Below are positions 27,068 to 34,601 of a DNA stretch of 64,000 nucleotides, piece by piece. The position numbers and the translations under genes are program-made. Numbering within the stretch: the first letter of the stretch is position 1; each line of letters begins with the position of its first letter. This DNA comes from DASWOJ01 sp964250755 (lineage in GTDB: Bacteria; Pseudomonadota; Alphaproteobacteria; Acetobacterales; Acetobacteraceae): contig CAXUHB010000002.1 of NCBI GenBank assembly GCA_964250755.1, positions 372,001 to 436,000 of the forward strand, read 5' to 3'. The notes below the pieces were generated by a model. It worked only from the letters and a program-made list of their open reading frames with translations, ran no database searches and was not told where the DNA came from.

Positions 27068-29294
27068 GGGCCATCCCTGCGGTCATGACTGCCGCGGCGG
27101 CAGCCGGCGGTTGGGGGGCCGGGCCGGCGGCGACGGCATCCACGTCCAGGATCAGGGCCACGCGCCCGTCGCCCAGGATGGTGGCGGCGGCGACGCCGGG
27201 AACGGGGCGGTAGTTGGCTTCCAGGCTTTTGATGACGACCTGGCGCTGGCCCAGGATGGCGTCCACCAGCAGGGCGGCGCGCCGCCCGCCCTCGGCTTCC
27301 ACCAGCAGGGCGACCGCCTGTGGCTCCTGCGTCGGCGCGGCGCGGAAGCCGAGGGCCACGGCGACGTCCACGAGGGGGAGCCATGCGCTGCGGATGCCGA
27401 CGACGCGGGCGGGGTCCGCCGGGTCGTCGCCGAAGCCGTGGATGTCCCGGGGGTGGGGCTGCAAAGTCTCGACGATGGCGGTCAGCGGCACGATGAGAGT
27501 GTGGCCGGCCACCAGCACCACCATGCCGTCCAGCACTGCCAGGGTTAGGGGCAAGCTGAGGGTGAAGCAGGACCCCTGCCCCGGACGCGACGCGATGCTG
27601 ATACGCCCGCCCAGGCCCAGCACCTGCCGGCGCACCACGTCCATGCCGACCCCCCGGCCCGAGATGTCGGACACCGCGGCTGCTGTCGAAAAGCCCGGCA
27701 GGAAGATGAGGTTGTCCACCTCGTCGTCCGACAAGGCGGCGTCGGCGGGGACCAGGCCCTTGGCCGCCGCGCTGGCGCGCACGCGGGGGCGGTTGATGCC
27801 TGCGCCATCGTCTGAGACCTCGATCACGATGCGGCCGCCGCGGTGCATGGCGGCCAGGCGGACCACGCCCTCCGCCGGCTTGCCCGCGGCGACGCGGGCG
27901 TCCGGCGCCTCCAGCCCGTGGTCTATGGCGTTGCGGAGCATGTGGGTCAGGGGGTCGGCCAGATGCTCGACGACGGTGCGGTCCACCTCGGTGCCCTCGC
28001 CCTCCGTCACCAGGCGCACCTGCTTGCCGGTCATGGCCGCGACTTCCCGCGCCAGGCGAGGCATGCGCTGAAACACGGACTTCACGGGCTGGGCGCGTAT
28101 GGCCATCACGGCGTCCTGGAGGCCGCGAGTGAGCGCGCCCAGGTCGTCCAGCGCCGCGGCGGTGCCGCCAGAGCGGGCGACCCCCAGTTCCGCCACGCGC
28201 TGGGCCAGCATGGCCTGGTTGATGACCAGCTCCCCCACGAGGTCTATCAGGCGGTCCACGCGCTCCAGGTCCACACGGATGGTAGGCTTGGTGGCGGGCG
28301 GGGTGTCGGCGGCACGGGCGGGCGCGGGCGGGGCGGCCGGGGGCGGGGCGGGCCCCGGATGCGGCAGGGCCCTGGGGGCCGGACCGGACGGGGCCAGGTC
28401 CGCCGCAATCTGCCCGGCGTCTGCCTGCAAGCGGCGGAGCAGCGCCATCACGTCCGGCTCCGCCTCGGTGGACGTTTCGGTAGGCGCGCCTGGCGGCGGT
28501 GCCGCGTCCGGGGAGGCGGGCGCGGGCTGCACCACCAGGTTGCAATCGCCGTCCACGAACTCGAACACTTCGCGGATCGCGGACTCGGGCGCGCTGGTCT
28601 GCAAATTCACGGTCCAGGCGAGGTATGCACCCTCCGGGTCCAGGGCGGGCAGCAGCGGGAGGGCACTGGTGTCGAGATGCACCTCCATCGTGCCCAGCCG
28701 GCCCAGCTCCCGCAGCAGCAGCGACACGTCGTTGGCCTTGGAGTACAGGGCGGGATGGGGGCGGATGCGGATGCTCCATGCGGCCATGACGGGCGCGTCG
28801 GGCTGGAACGGCACAACCGTGAAGTCCGCGAGGTCGTCGGCATCATCGGCACCGCCGTCCTCCCCGGCGGTCTCCGTGAGCGGCATGGTGGGGCTGGCGC
28901 GGTCCAGGGCAGCCAGCTCGGCGGCGGCGGCGTCCACGCGAGCCGGGTCGGCAGCGCCGCCGGACTGCGCGGCGCGCACGAGGTCGGCCAGGCAGTCCGC
29001 GGCGCGCAGCAGCACGCGCGGCACCGCCGGGTCCAGGACAAGCTGGCTGGAGCGCAGGCGGTCCAGCACGGACTCGAACACATGGGCGAAGCGGACCAGG
29101 GGCGCCAAGCCGAATGCGCCTGCACCACCCTTCATGGAATGCACCGCGCGGAACACAGCGTTCACGGTGTCCGGGCTGACAACTCCCGCCTCCATCGCCA
29201 TTAGGCCGGATTCGAGGTCTGCCAGCCCCTCCTCGCACTCCTGGAAGAAGGTTTGGCGTATGGCGTCCATCGGGTCGGGCAGGTCTTGGACCAT
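27060..29294 (-). CDS. cheA: Chemotaxis histidine kinase CheA
   Basis: A 744-residue kinase. P1 carries the phosphorylated His in AVFRAVHSMKGGAGAFGL (near residue 50). A P2-like regulator-docking domain spans about 170-270. A Pro/Ala-rich linker leads to the P3 dimerisation helices (RLIDLVGELVINQA). The P4 kinase shows the N box (HMLRNAIDHGLE), G1 (DDGAGIN) and G2 (GRGVGMDVV). The P5 CheW-like domain ends the protein. It phosphorylates CheY1 and CheY2; the CheB of this operon lacks the target Asp. The ATG at 29294 is preceded by GAAGGGG, 5 bp after cheY1. Confidence 0.96.
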   Translation of the reverse strand: MVQDLPDPMDAIRQTFFQECEEGLADLESGLMAMEAGVVSPDTVNAVFRAVHSMKGGAGAFGLAPLVRFAHVFESVLDRLRSSQLVLDPAVPRVLLRAADCLADLVRAAQSGGAADPARVDAAAAELAALDRASPTMPLTETAGEDGGADDADDLADFTVVPFQPDAPVMAAWSIRIRPHPALYSKANDVSLLLRELGRLGTMEVHLDTSALPLLPALDPEGAYLAWTVNLQTSAPESAIREVFEFVDGDCNLVVQPAPASPDAAPPPGAPTETSTEAEPDVMALLRRLQADAGQIAADLAPSGPAPRALPHPGPAPPPAAPPAPARAADTPPATKPTIRVDLERVDRLIDLVGELVINQAMLAQRVAELGVARSGGTAAALDDLGALTRGLQDAVMAIRAQPVKSVFQRMPRLAREVAAMTGKQVRLVTEGEGTEVDRTVVEHLADPLTHMLRNAIDHGLEAPDARVAAGKPAEGVVRLAAMHRGGRIVIEVSDDGAGINRPRVRASAAAKGLVPADAALSDDEVDNLIFLPGFSTAAAVSDISGRGVGMDVVRRQVLGLGGRISIASRPGQGSCFTLSLPLTLAVLDGMVVLVAGHTLIVPLTAIVETLQPHPRDIHGFGDDPADPARVVGIRSAWLPLVDVAVALGFRAAPTQEPQAVALLVEAEGGRRAALLVDAILGQRQVVIKSLEANYRPVPGVAAATILGDGRVALILDVDAVAAGPAPQPPAAAAAVMTAGMAHA

Positions 29295-29299
29295 CCCCT

Positions 29300-29662
29300 T
29301 CAGGCCGCGACGCGGCGCAAGGCGTCCACGAGCTTCAAGGGGTCGAAGGGCTTGACGATCCAGCCAGTCGCCCCGGCGCTGCGCGCGCGGGCCTTCTTCT
29401 CGCCATCGGACTCGGTGGTCAGGACCAGAATCGGGGTGGCGCGGTGTCTGCCGCGGCGCACCTCCTCGATGAAGCCGAAGCCGTCCATGCGGGGCATGTT
29501 GATGTCGGTGACGATGACGTCGGGCTGCTCGCCCTCCAGCACCGCCAAGCCATCCAGGCCGTCCACTGCCTGCACGACGCGGTAGCCCGCCTGGTCCAGC
29601 GCCAGGCGCAGCATGTCGCGCATGGTGCGGCTGTCGTCCACTGTCAGCACCAGCTTGGTCAT
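29300..29662 (-). CDS. cheY1: Chemotaxis response regulator CheY (first copy)
   Basis: A 120-residue receiver domain with all activation residues: TVDDSRTMRD, the Asp in IVTDINMPRMDG, Thr in VLTTESDGEKK and Lys in WIVKPFDP. The ATG at 29662 overlaps the upstream STAS-protein stop (ATGA). By analogy with S. meliloti CheY1 it may act as a phosphate sink working together with CheS. This role is inferred from synteny. Confidence 0.94.
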   Translation of the reverse strand: MTKLVLTVDDSRTMRDMLRLALDQAGYRVVQAVDGLDGLAVLEGEQPDVIVTDINMPRMDGFGFIEEVRRGRHRATPILVLTTESDGEKKARARSAGATGWIVKPFDPLKLVDALRRVAA

Positions 29663-29952
29663 GCCCGGCCCCCCGCGCCCAGCAACGCGGCGGCGCCGAG
29701 CAGGGCCGCGCCGGATTGCAACTCCTGCGACGCCGACACGAGGCGGAAGGTGCGCCCGTCCGCGGCCCAGGTGCGCTGGGCCGACAGCAGCACTTGCAGG
29801 CACTGCCCGCCAAGGTGGCGCACCCCGGAGCCGTCCAGCACGAGGTCGGCGCCGCGCTGGGCCAGGAGGGAGGAGGCCAGGTCGGGCGCGGCACGCAGGT
29901 CCAGCGTGGCGGGAAGCGGGAGAGGCTGGGGCAGGTCGGGGGCGTCGTGCAA
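29659..29952 (-). CDS. cheS: CheS-like STAS-domain protein
   Basis: A 97-residue protein with the STAS pattern: LDLRAAPDLASSLLA, ADLVLDGSGVRHLGGQCLQ, then a C-terminal helix. S. meliloti CheS has similar size and position (before cheY1) and strengthens CheA-CheY1 binding to speed signal termination. Here it is the first gene of the operon and its stop overlaps the cheY1 start. The 110 bp upstream, before the DUF296 gene, must hold any operon-specific promoter; I see no strong consensus in it. Confidence 0.75.
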   Translation of the reverse strand: MHDAPDLPQPLPLPATLDLRAAPDLASSLLAQRGADLVLDGSGVRHLGGQCLQVLLSAQRTWAADGRTFRLVSASQELQSGAALLGAAALLGAGGRA

Positions 29953-30062
29953 GGCCGGGGTCCCATCAGTGCTGCGATGGGACGGTGGTAGCAGCCGACG
30001 GTTGAAGCGGGGTTAAGCTGCCGGCGGATGCTTCCGGTGGGCTGGTTGCGGCCGGTGGGGAG

Positions 30063-30920
30063 TCAGGCGACCGCCTCCAGTACGCACTCGAAGGTCATCA
30101 GGACCGGATTGGCGCCGGCGAGGCGGCCAGCGCCGATAGCGCCGGTATGGTCCACGATGGCGGCGTGCAACTCGGTGGGCGCCCCTGCCCCGGCCAGACA
30201 GCGTATGGCGCCGCGGCGGATCAGAAGCTCCGTCGCCATGCCGCGCAGCGGCGGCGCGTCCATGAACCGGGCCTCGTTTATGCTGCCAACCCCGCCCTGC
30301 ACGATGCCCTGGCGGAAGCCTGCGCGCTGGCCGGCCTCTTCCAGCGCGGCGGCAAGGTCCTGGTTGGGGGCCAGCCGCAGCGCCAGCGCGGGCGTGACGT
30401 GCGGCGGCGGCGGCGTGCCGGTCGGGTGGGGCATGAACAGGCTGAAGCCGGTTTCGGGATCGGGCGCCACCCGGAACTGCGCGCCGATGATGCCGGTGCC
30501 GCGCACCTGGATGGGGGCGCCGATTCGGGTCTCGTCCGGCAGCACGTGGCCGCACCCGGGCGTTCCGTCCGCCGCGGTCCATAGGGCGTGGCAGTGGAAG
30601 AAGGGCTGGCCGTCCCGGGTGCCGACCGTGACCGCCGCGGCGTCCAGCCGCGTCAGGCCGGGCGGGCGGCGCGTGGCGCTGTAGGAGGCCAGTTGCGGCC
30701 CGCCGGGCGTCAGGGTGGGGACGACGTAGGCGAAGGGCAAGAAGCCGCCGCCTGACATGGTGAGCGCGCCAGACTCCGCCCCGTGCTCCCGCAACAGCGC
30801 CGCCAGGGCGTCCAGCAGGCGCGCGCCGGGCGGCAGCACCGCCTCGATTGGCACGGCGCCGACTGGGACCACCATGATGCGTTCGCGGGCAGGTGGGCCG
30901 TGGTGGGCGGCAACCCTCAT
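30063..30920 (-). CDS. DUF296 (PPC/PCC domain) protein, two-repeat form
   Basis: A 285-residue protein with two copies of the PPC fold. The first repeat has LLREHGAESGALTMSGGGF and FFHCHALW...GHVLPDE. The second has AGFRQGIVQGGVGSINEARF and TELHAAIVDHTGAI. DUF296 proteins form trimers and can bind metal; some fuse to AT-hooks and bind DNA, but no AT-hook is seen here. The start codon overlaps the upstream acyl-CoA synthetase stop by 4 bp, so the two are translationally coupled. A metabolic role beside the synthetase is inferred; the exact function is unknown. Confidence 0.75.
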   Translation of the reverse strand: MRVAAHHGPPARERIMVVPVGAVPIEAVLPPGARLLDALAALLREHGAESGALTMSGGGFLPFAYVVPTLTPGGPQLASYSATRRPPGLTRLDAAAVTVGTRDGQPFFHCHALWTAADGTPGCGHVLPDETRIGAPIQVRGTGIIGAQFRVAPDPETGFSLFMPHPTGTPPPPHVTPALALRLAPNQDLAAALEEAGQRAGFRQGIVQGGVGSINEARFMDAPPLRGMATELLIRRGAIRCLAGAGAPTELHAAIVDHTGAIGAGRLAGANPVLMTFECVLEAVA

Positions 30921-32506
30921 GGTTGCCGGGTTGGTTCAGCGGCCGGTGCCGCTGCACGCGCCTCAAGCTCCGCCCGGATCAGCTTCTTCGTGACCTTGCC
31001 GTAGGCGGAGCGCGGAAGCGCGTCCCAGAATGCGACCTGCCGAGGCAGCTTGTAGCGGGTCAGGCGGGGGGCGAGCCAGGCGAGCAGGCCGGCCTCGGTC
31101 AGCGCCGCCCCCTCGCGCAGGACGCAGACGGCGGCGCCGGCTTCCCCCCAGACCGGGTCCGGCATCCCCAGCACCGCGGCCTCGGCCACGTCCGGGTGCT
31201 GCAGCAGCTTCTCCTCGATCTCGCGCGGATACACGTTGGAGCCGCCGGAGATATACATGTCCGACGCACGCCCGGTGATGAACAGGAAGCCCTCGGAGTC
31301 CATGTGGCCCAGGTCCCCCGTGCGGAACCAGCCGTTGCGGAAAGCTTCTGCATTGGCCTTGGGGTTGTCGTAGTAGCCGGCGAACACCGCGGGGCCGCAG
31401 ACGCAGATCTCGCCGGTGCCGAACGGCGGCAGCTCCTGCCCGGCGTCGTCCTGGATAGATACCTGCATCCCGGTCCGCTCCCAGCCGCAGGTGCCCGGCC
31501 GCGCCCTGGGGGTGTCTTCCGGGTCGTGCAGCGCGGGGGGCAGGACGGTGATGGCGCCCGTCACCTCGCCCAGGCCGAAATACTGCACCAGCACCGGGCC
31601 GAGCTTCCTCAATGCGAACTTCTGGTCCTCCCGGTACATCGGCGCCCCGGCGTAGATCACGTGGCGGAGGAAGGAGTGGTCGTGCAGGTCCACCGCCGGG
31701 TGCTCCACCAGCAGCTTCACGATGGTCGGGACGGTGAACACGTTGGTCACGCGCCACTCCGCCACCAGCCGCCAGGCCGTCTCAGGGTCCAGGTGGTCGC
31801 CCTCCGGCAGGATGCTCTTCACGCCGCGGGCGACCTGGGACAGCAGGTGAACGCCTGCGCCGTGGGACAGGGGGGCCAGGACGAGGGAGGCGTCGTCCGG
31901 GGTCATGCCGGGCATGAGGTCGGCGAGGTGGTTGTTGACCACGAAGGCCATCTGGCCGTGCGTCAGCACCGCCGCCTTGGGCCGTCCGGTGGTGCCGGAG
32001 GTGAAGAAGAACCAGAGGGGGTCGTCGTACTCGACGGCGGCGTCGGGCGGCGCCTCCCCGTCGTGCCGGGCCAGGAGGTCGTCCCAGGATGGGCCGAAGG
32101 CGGCGTCCCCGATGGACAGCAGATGCAGCCCCGGGACTGCGGCGAGCGCCGCCTCCGCATGAGCAGGAAAGGCCGCGCCGCACAGCATCGCCGACGCGCC
32201 GCTGGTGCGCAGGAGGTCCGCGACCTCCTGCGGCGTCTGGCGGAAGTTGGCGGGGACGTAAATGGCGCCGAGGCGGAAGCAGGCGAACATCGCCACGGTC
32301 ATCTCGCGGCAGTTGCGGGACTGCACGAGCACCCGGTCACCCTTGCTGATGCCCAGCGCGGCCAGACCCGCCGCCGCAGCGTCGGTCTGGCGGTCGAGCT
32401 GCGCCCAGGTCCAGCGGGCCGCGCCGTGCGCCAGGGCGATGCCGCCGCCGTGCCGCCGGGCAGATTGGCGGAGGAGGTGGGACAGGTTCATGACACGGCG
32501 GGACAT
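30917..32506 (-). CDS. Acyl-CoA synthetase (AMP-forming, ANL superfamily)
   Basis: A 529-residue enzyme that activates a carboxylic acid with ATP and transfers it to CoA. P-loop FFFTSGTTGRPK (about residue 163), VQYFGLGEVTG, the adenylate-binding YYDNP...WFRTGDLG, the hinge FITGRASDMYISGGSNVYP and the C-terminal Lys in SAYGKVTKK are all present. It resembles medium- or long-chain fatty-acid ligases. Two starts (ATG 32506 and ATG 32491) are near equal. It is divergent from the SDR gene over about 195 bp and coupled to DUF296. Confidence 0.9.
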   Translation of the reverse strand: MSRRVMNLSHLLRQSARRHGGGIALAHGAARWTWAQLDRQTDAAAAGLAALGISKGDRVLVQSRNCREMTVAMFACFRLGAIYVPANFRQTPQEVADLLRTSGASAMLCGAAFPAHAEAALAAVPGLHLLSIGDAAFGPSWDDLLARHDGEAPPDAAVEYDDPLWFFFTSGTTGRPKAAVLTHGQMAFVVNNHLADLMPGMTPDDASLVLAPLSHGAGVHLLSQVARGVKSILPEGDHLDPETAWRLVAEWRVTNVFTVPTIVKLLVEHPAVDLHDHSFLRHVIYAGAPMYREDQKFALRKLGPVLVQYFGLGEVTGAITVLPPALHDPEDTPRARPGTCGWERTGMQVSIQDDAGQELPPFGTGEICVCGPAVFAGYYDNPKANAEAFRNGWFRTGDLGHMDSEGFLFITGRASDMYISGGSNVYPREIEEKLLQHPDVAEAAVLGMPDPVWGEAGAAVCVLREGAALTEAGLLAWLAPRLTRYKLPRQVAFWDALPRSAYGKVTKKLIRAELEARAAAPAAEPTRQP

Positions 32507-32700
32507 CGGAATCTGTCCGCCCTTGGGCGGGACGGGCGGCGTGGGCATGGCGGCGTTCCCCCTATCGGCACGGGATCATGCCCGGCCTTGACCGGCGGAG
32601 GCCAGGCCCACGCCGCGGGTGCGCGCCGTTGCCAGCTTGGGCCCGATCCCGTAGCGACGGGCCGTGCGCCGCCGCAGGGCGGCAGTGGGAGGAACTCAGC

Positions 32701-33477
32701 ATGACCAAGGTGGCCCTTGTCACCGGCGCCGGGCGCGGCATCGGGCTGGCCGTTGCGCGCCGCTTCCTGGGAGAGGGCTGGCGGGTGGCGCTGCTGGACA
32801 TTGATGCGGGGCTGCTGGAGGGGGCGATGGCCGAGCTGACCGCGCCGGACCGGACGCTGGCGCTGCAATGCGACGTGGCGGACGCGGCGGGGGTGGCCCG
32901 CGCGGTGCGGGAGGCCGGGGCGCAGTGGGGCCGGCTGGATGCGCTGGTGAACAACGCGGGGGTGGCGGTGTTCAAGCCGATCCTGGAAGTGACGCCGGAG
33001 GACTGGGCGCGGGTGATGGCGGTCAACCTGACGGGGCCGTTCCTGATGGTGCAGGCGGCTGCTCCATTGATGGCGGAGGGCGGGGGCGGGGCGGTGGTGA
33101 ACATCACCTCGATCTCGGGGCTGCGGGCGTCCACGCTGCGGACGGCGTATGGGACGAGCAAGGCGGGGCTGGCGCACCTGACGAAGCAGCAGGCGGTGGA
33201 GCTGGCGTCGTTGGGCATCCGGGTGAACGCGGTTGCGCCGGGGCCGGTGGAAACGGCGATGGCGAAGGCGGTGCATACGCCGGAAATCCGCCGGGACTAC
33301 CACGACACGATCCCGCTGGCGCGCTACGGGCTGGAGGCGGAGCTGGCGAACGTGATCGTGTTCCTGTGCGGGGCGGAGGCGAGCTTCGTGACCGGGCAGG
33401 AGATTGCGGTGGATGGGGGGTTCGAGGCGACGGGGATCGGGCTGCCGACGCTGCGGGCGGCGCGGCGGAACCTTTGA
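32701..33477 (+). CDS. Short-chain dehydrogenase/reductase (SDR)
   Basis: A 258-residue classical SDR. Nucleotide-binding TGAGRGIG (residues 8-15), NNAG, catalytic Ser in ITSISG, YxxxK in AYGTSKAG, and the C-terminal VTGQEIAVDGGF are all intact. GGGAGGA at 32687-32693 precedes the ATG at 32701. The Asp after beta-2 (LLDID) suggests NAD(H) preference. Substrate unknown; a 3-hydroxyacyl or sugar alcohol would be usual. It is divergent from the acyl-CoA synthetase. The 229 bp after it hold no recognisable gene. Confidence 0.9.
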   Translation: MTKVALVTGAGRGIGLAVARRFLGEGWRVALLDIDAGLLEGAMAELTAPDRTLALQCDVADAAGVARAVREAGAQWGRLDALVNNAGVAVFKPILEVTPEDWARVMAVNLTGPFLMVQAAAPLMAEGGGGAVVNITSISGLRASTLRTAYGTSKAGLAHLTKQQAVELASLGIRVNAVAPGPVETAMAKAVHTPEIRRDYHDTIPLARYGLEAELANVIVFLCGAEASFVTGQEIAVDGGFEATGIGLPTLRAARRNL

Positions 33478-33706
33478 TGCCGGCCCTCCCTTCCTTCGAC
33501 GTTTATGAGATGGCACCGTCATTGGGAGCGTAGCGGCGATCTGGGGCAGACAGGACCGTGCTGGCAGCCCCCCTATGCCACGGCGCAAGTGCGCCTCACA
33601 ATGACGGGTCAAGGTTGAAGGCGGTTGGTGTACGACTGGGAATGGGCAGTGCGGGGCAGTTGCGCGGGGAGGCGCGGCCGGGCCTGACGGTGCCGGCTGC
33701 CGTGGG

Positions 33707-34309
33707 TCAGGGCAGGGTCGCCAGCACATCGGCGATGCTGGCGATGGATGCGACCGGGCGCAGGGCTTCAATGGCTGCGTCGTGCATTGCCGGAGTGGGG
33801 GCGGCGCAGCCATCGTGAAGGACGGTCACGTCGAGGTCGCGCACGTGGGCGTCCCGGACCGTCGAGGCGACGCCGCCGTTGGTGACGATGCCACCGACGA
33901 TCAGGCGGGTGATGCCGGCGCGGCGCAGCACCCACTCCAGCCGGGTCATGTAGAAGGCGGAGTAGGCGATCTTCTCGACGGCGAGGTCCAGGGGATGCAG
34001 GGCGTCCACGACCTGGTGGCCCCATGCGCCCGGCAGGAAGTCGCCTTGGCGGAGGAAGGGGCGCAGGGCCTGCAAATGGGGGGAGATCATCGGGGCGCCG
34101 CCGCGGCCGGGGACGAGGGTGAACTGGGTGGCGGCGACCCAAGCGCCGGCTTGGCGCATGGCGTGAGCCAAGGGGGCGAGGCAGGCTGGGAGGGCGGCGG
34201 CCTCGGGCGGGACGGCGCTGCCGCGGGCGTAGGCGCCGTTGGGATGGAGGAAGTCGTTCTGCAGGTCCACCAGCAGCAGGGCGGTCTGGGGCCAGGAGGC
34301 AGGAGTCAT
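33707..34309 (-). CDS. Isochorismatase-fold (cysteine hydrolase family) protein lacking the catalytic Cys
   Basis: A 200-residue isochorismatase-like protein, last gene of the hyu-liv operon. The catalytic Asp (LLVDLQNDF, residue 15) and Lys (AVEKIAYSAF) are present. The nucleophile segment reads GGIVTNGGVAST: residue 146, where Cys is expected in GxxTxxCVxxT, is Gly (codon GGC at 33874-33872). Family members hydrolyse N-carbamoyl amino acids, biuret or nicotinamide, which would suit a hydantoin-degrading operon. Without the Cys it may be inactive, binding-only, or use isochorismatase-like chemistry that needs no thiol. Confidence 0.85.
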   Translation of the reverse strand: MTPASWPQTALLLVDLQNDFLHPNGAYARGSAVPPEAAALPACLAPLAHAMRQAGAWVAATQFTLVPGRGGAPMISPHLQALRPFLRQGDFLPGAWGHQVVDALHPLDLAVEKIAYSAFYMTRLEWVLRRAGITRLIVGGIVTNGGVASTVRDAHVRDLDVTVLHDGCAAPTPAMHDAAIEALRPVASIASIADVLATLP

Positions 34310-34384
34310 GGGGCGGGGCCGGAGTATGGTTCGCAGTCGTGTGCTGCACTTTTCAGGGCGCGGCGTTGCAGCAGGAACGCTGCT

Positions 34385-34540
34385 CGTTCCCTCTCCCTCC
34401 GGGAGAGGGCCAGGGTGAGGGAGGCCGCCAGGGCTGTTCCTGGTCTTGGCAGCGCAGTCCGGTGCTGTTCTTGAAGAGCAACAGTGCTTGTGGCCTCCCT
34501 CACTCCGACACTCTCCCGGAGAGAGAGGGAGCAGGAAGCC
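34385..34540. repeat. Palindromic element A (two inverted hairpin arms), between hydrolase gene and hyuA
   Basis: Left arm at 34387-34427: CCCTCTCCC-TCC-GGGAGAGGG followed by CAGGGTGAGGGAGGCC. Right arm at 34491-34537 is its approximate reverse complement (GGCCTCCCTCACTCC..CTCTCCCGGAGAGAGAGGG). Each arm folds on itself, and the two arms can pair over about 40 bp around a 63-bp core. The surrounding stretch (34310-34601, 292 bp) holds no gene. Confidence 0.85.
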
Positions 34541-34601
34541 GACCTTGCAGGCGAGCCATCGGAAGCCGGCGACTCCACGCTGCGGATCTGGCCCGCGCCT
34601 C

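Noticed and set aside
28511..28720. Regular 3-bp-phased open frames on both strands throughout the chemotaxis genes
   Set aside because: A consequence of third-position GC bias; the che proteins account for the minus strand fully.
33478..33706. Short gene or RNA between the SDR and hydrolase genes
   Set aside because: No start with a ribosome-binding site and no convincing hairpin with a T-run; nothing could be supported.
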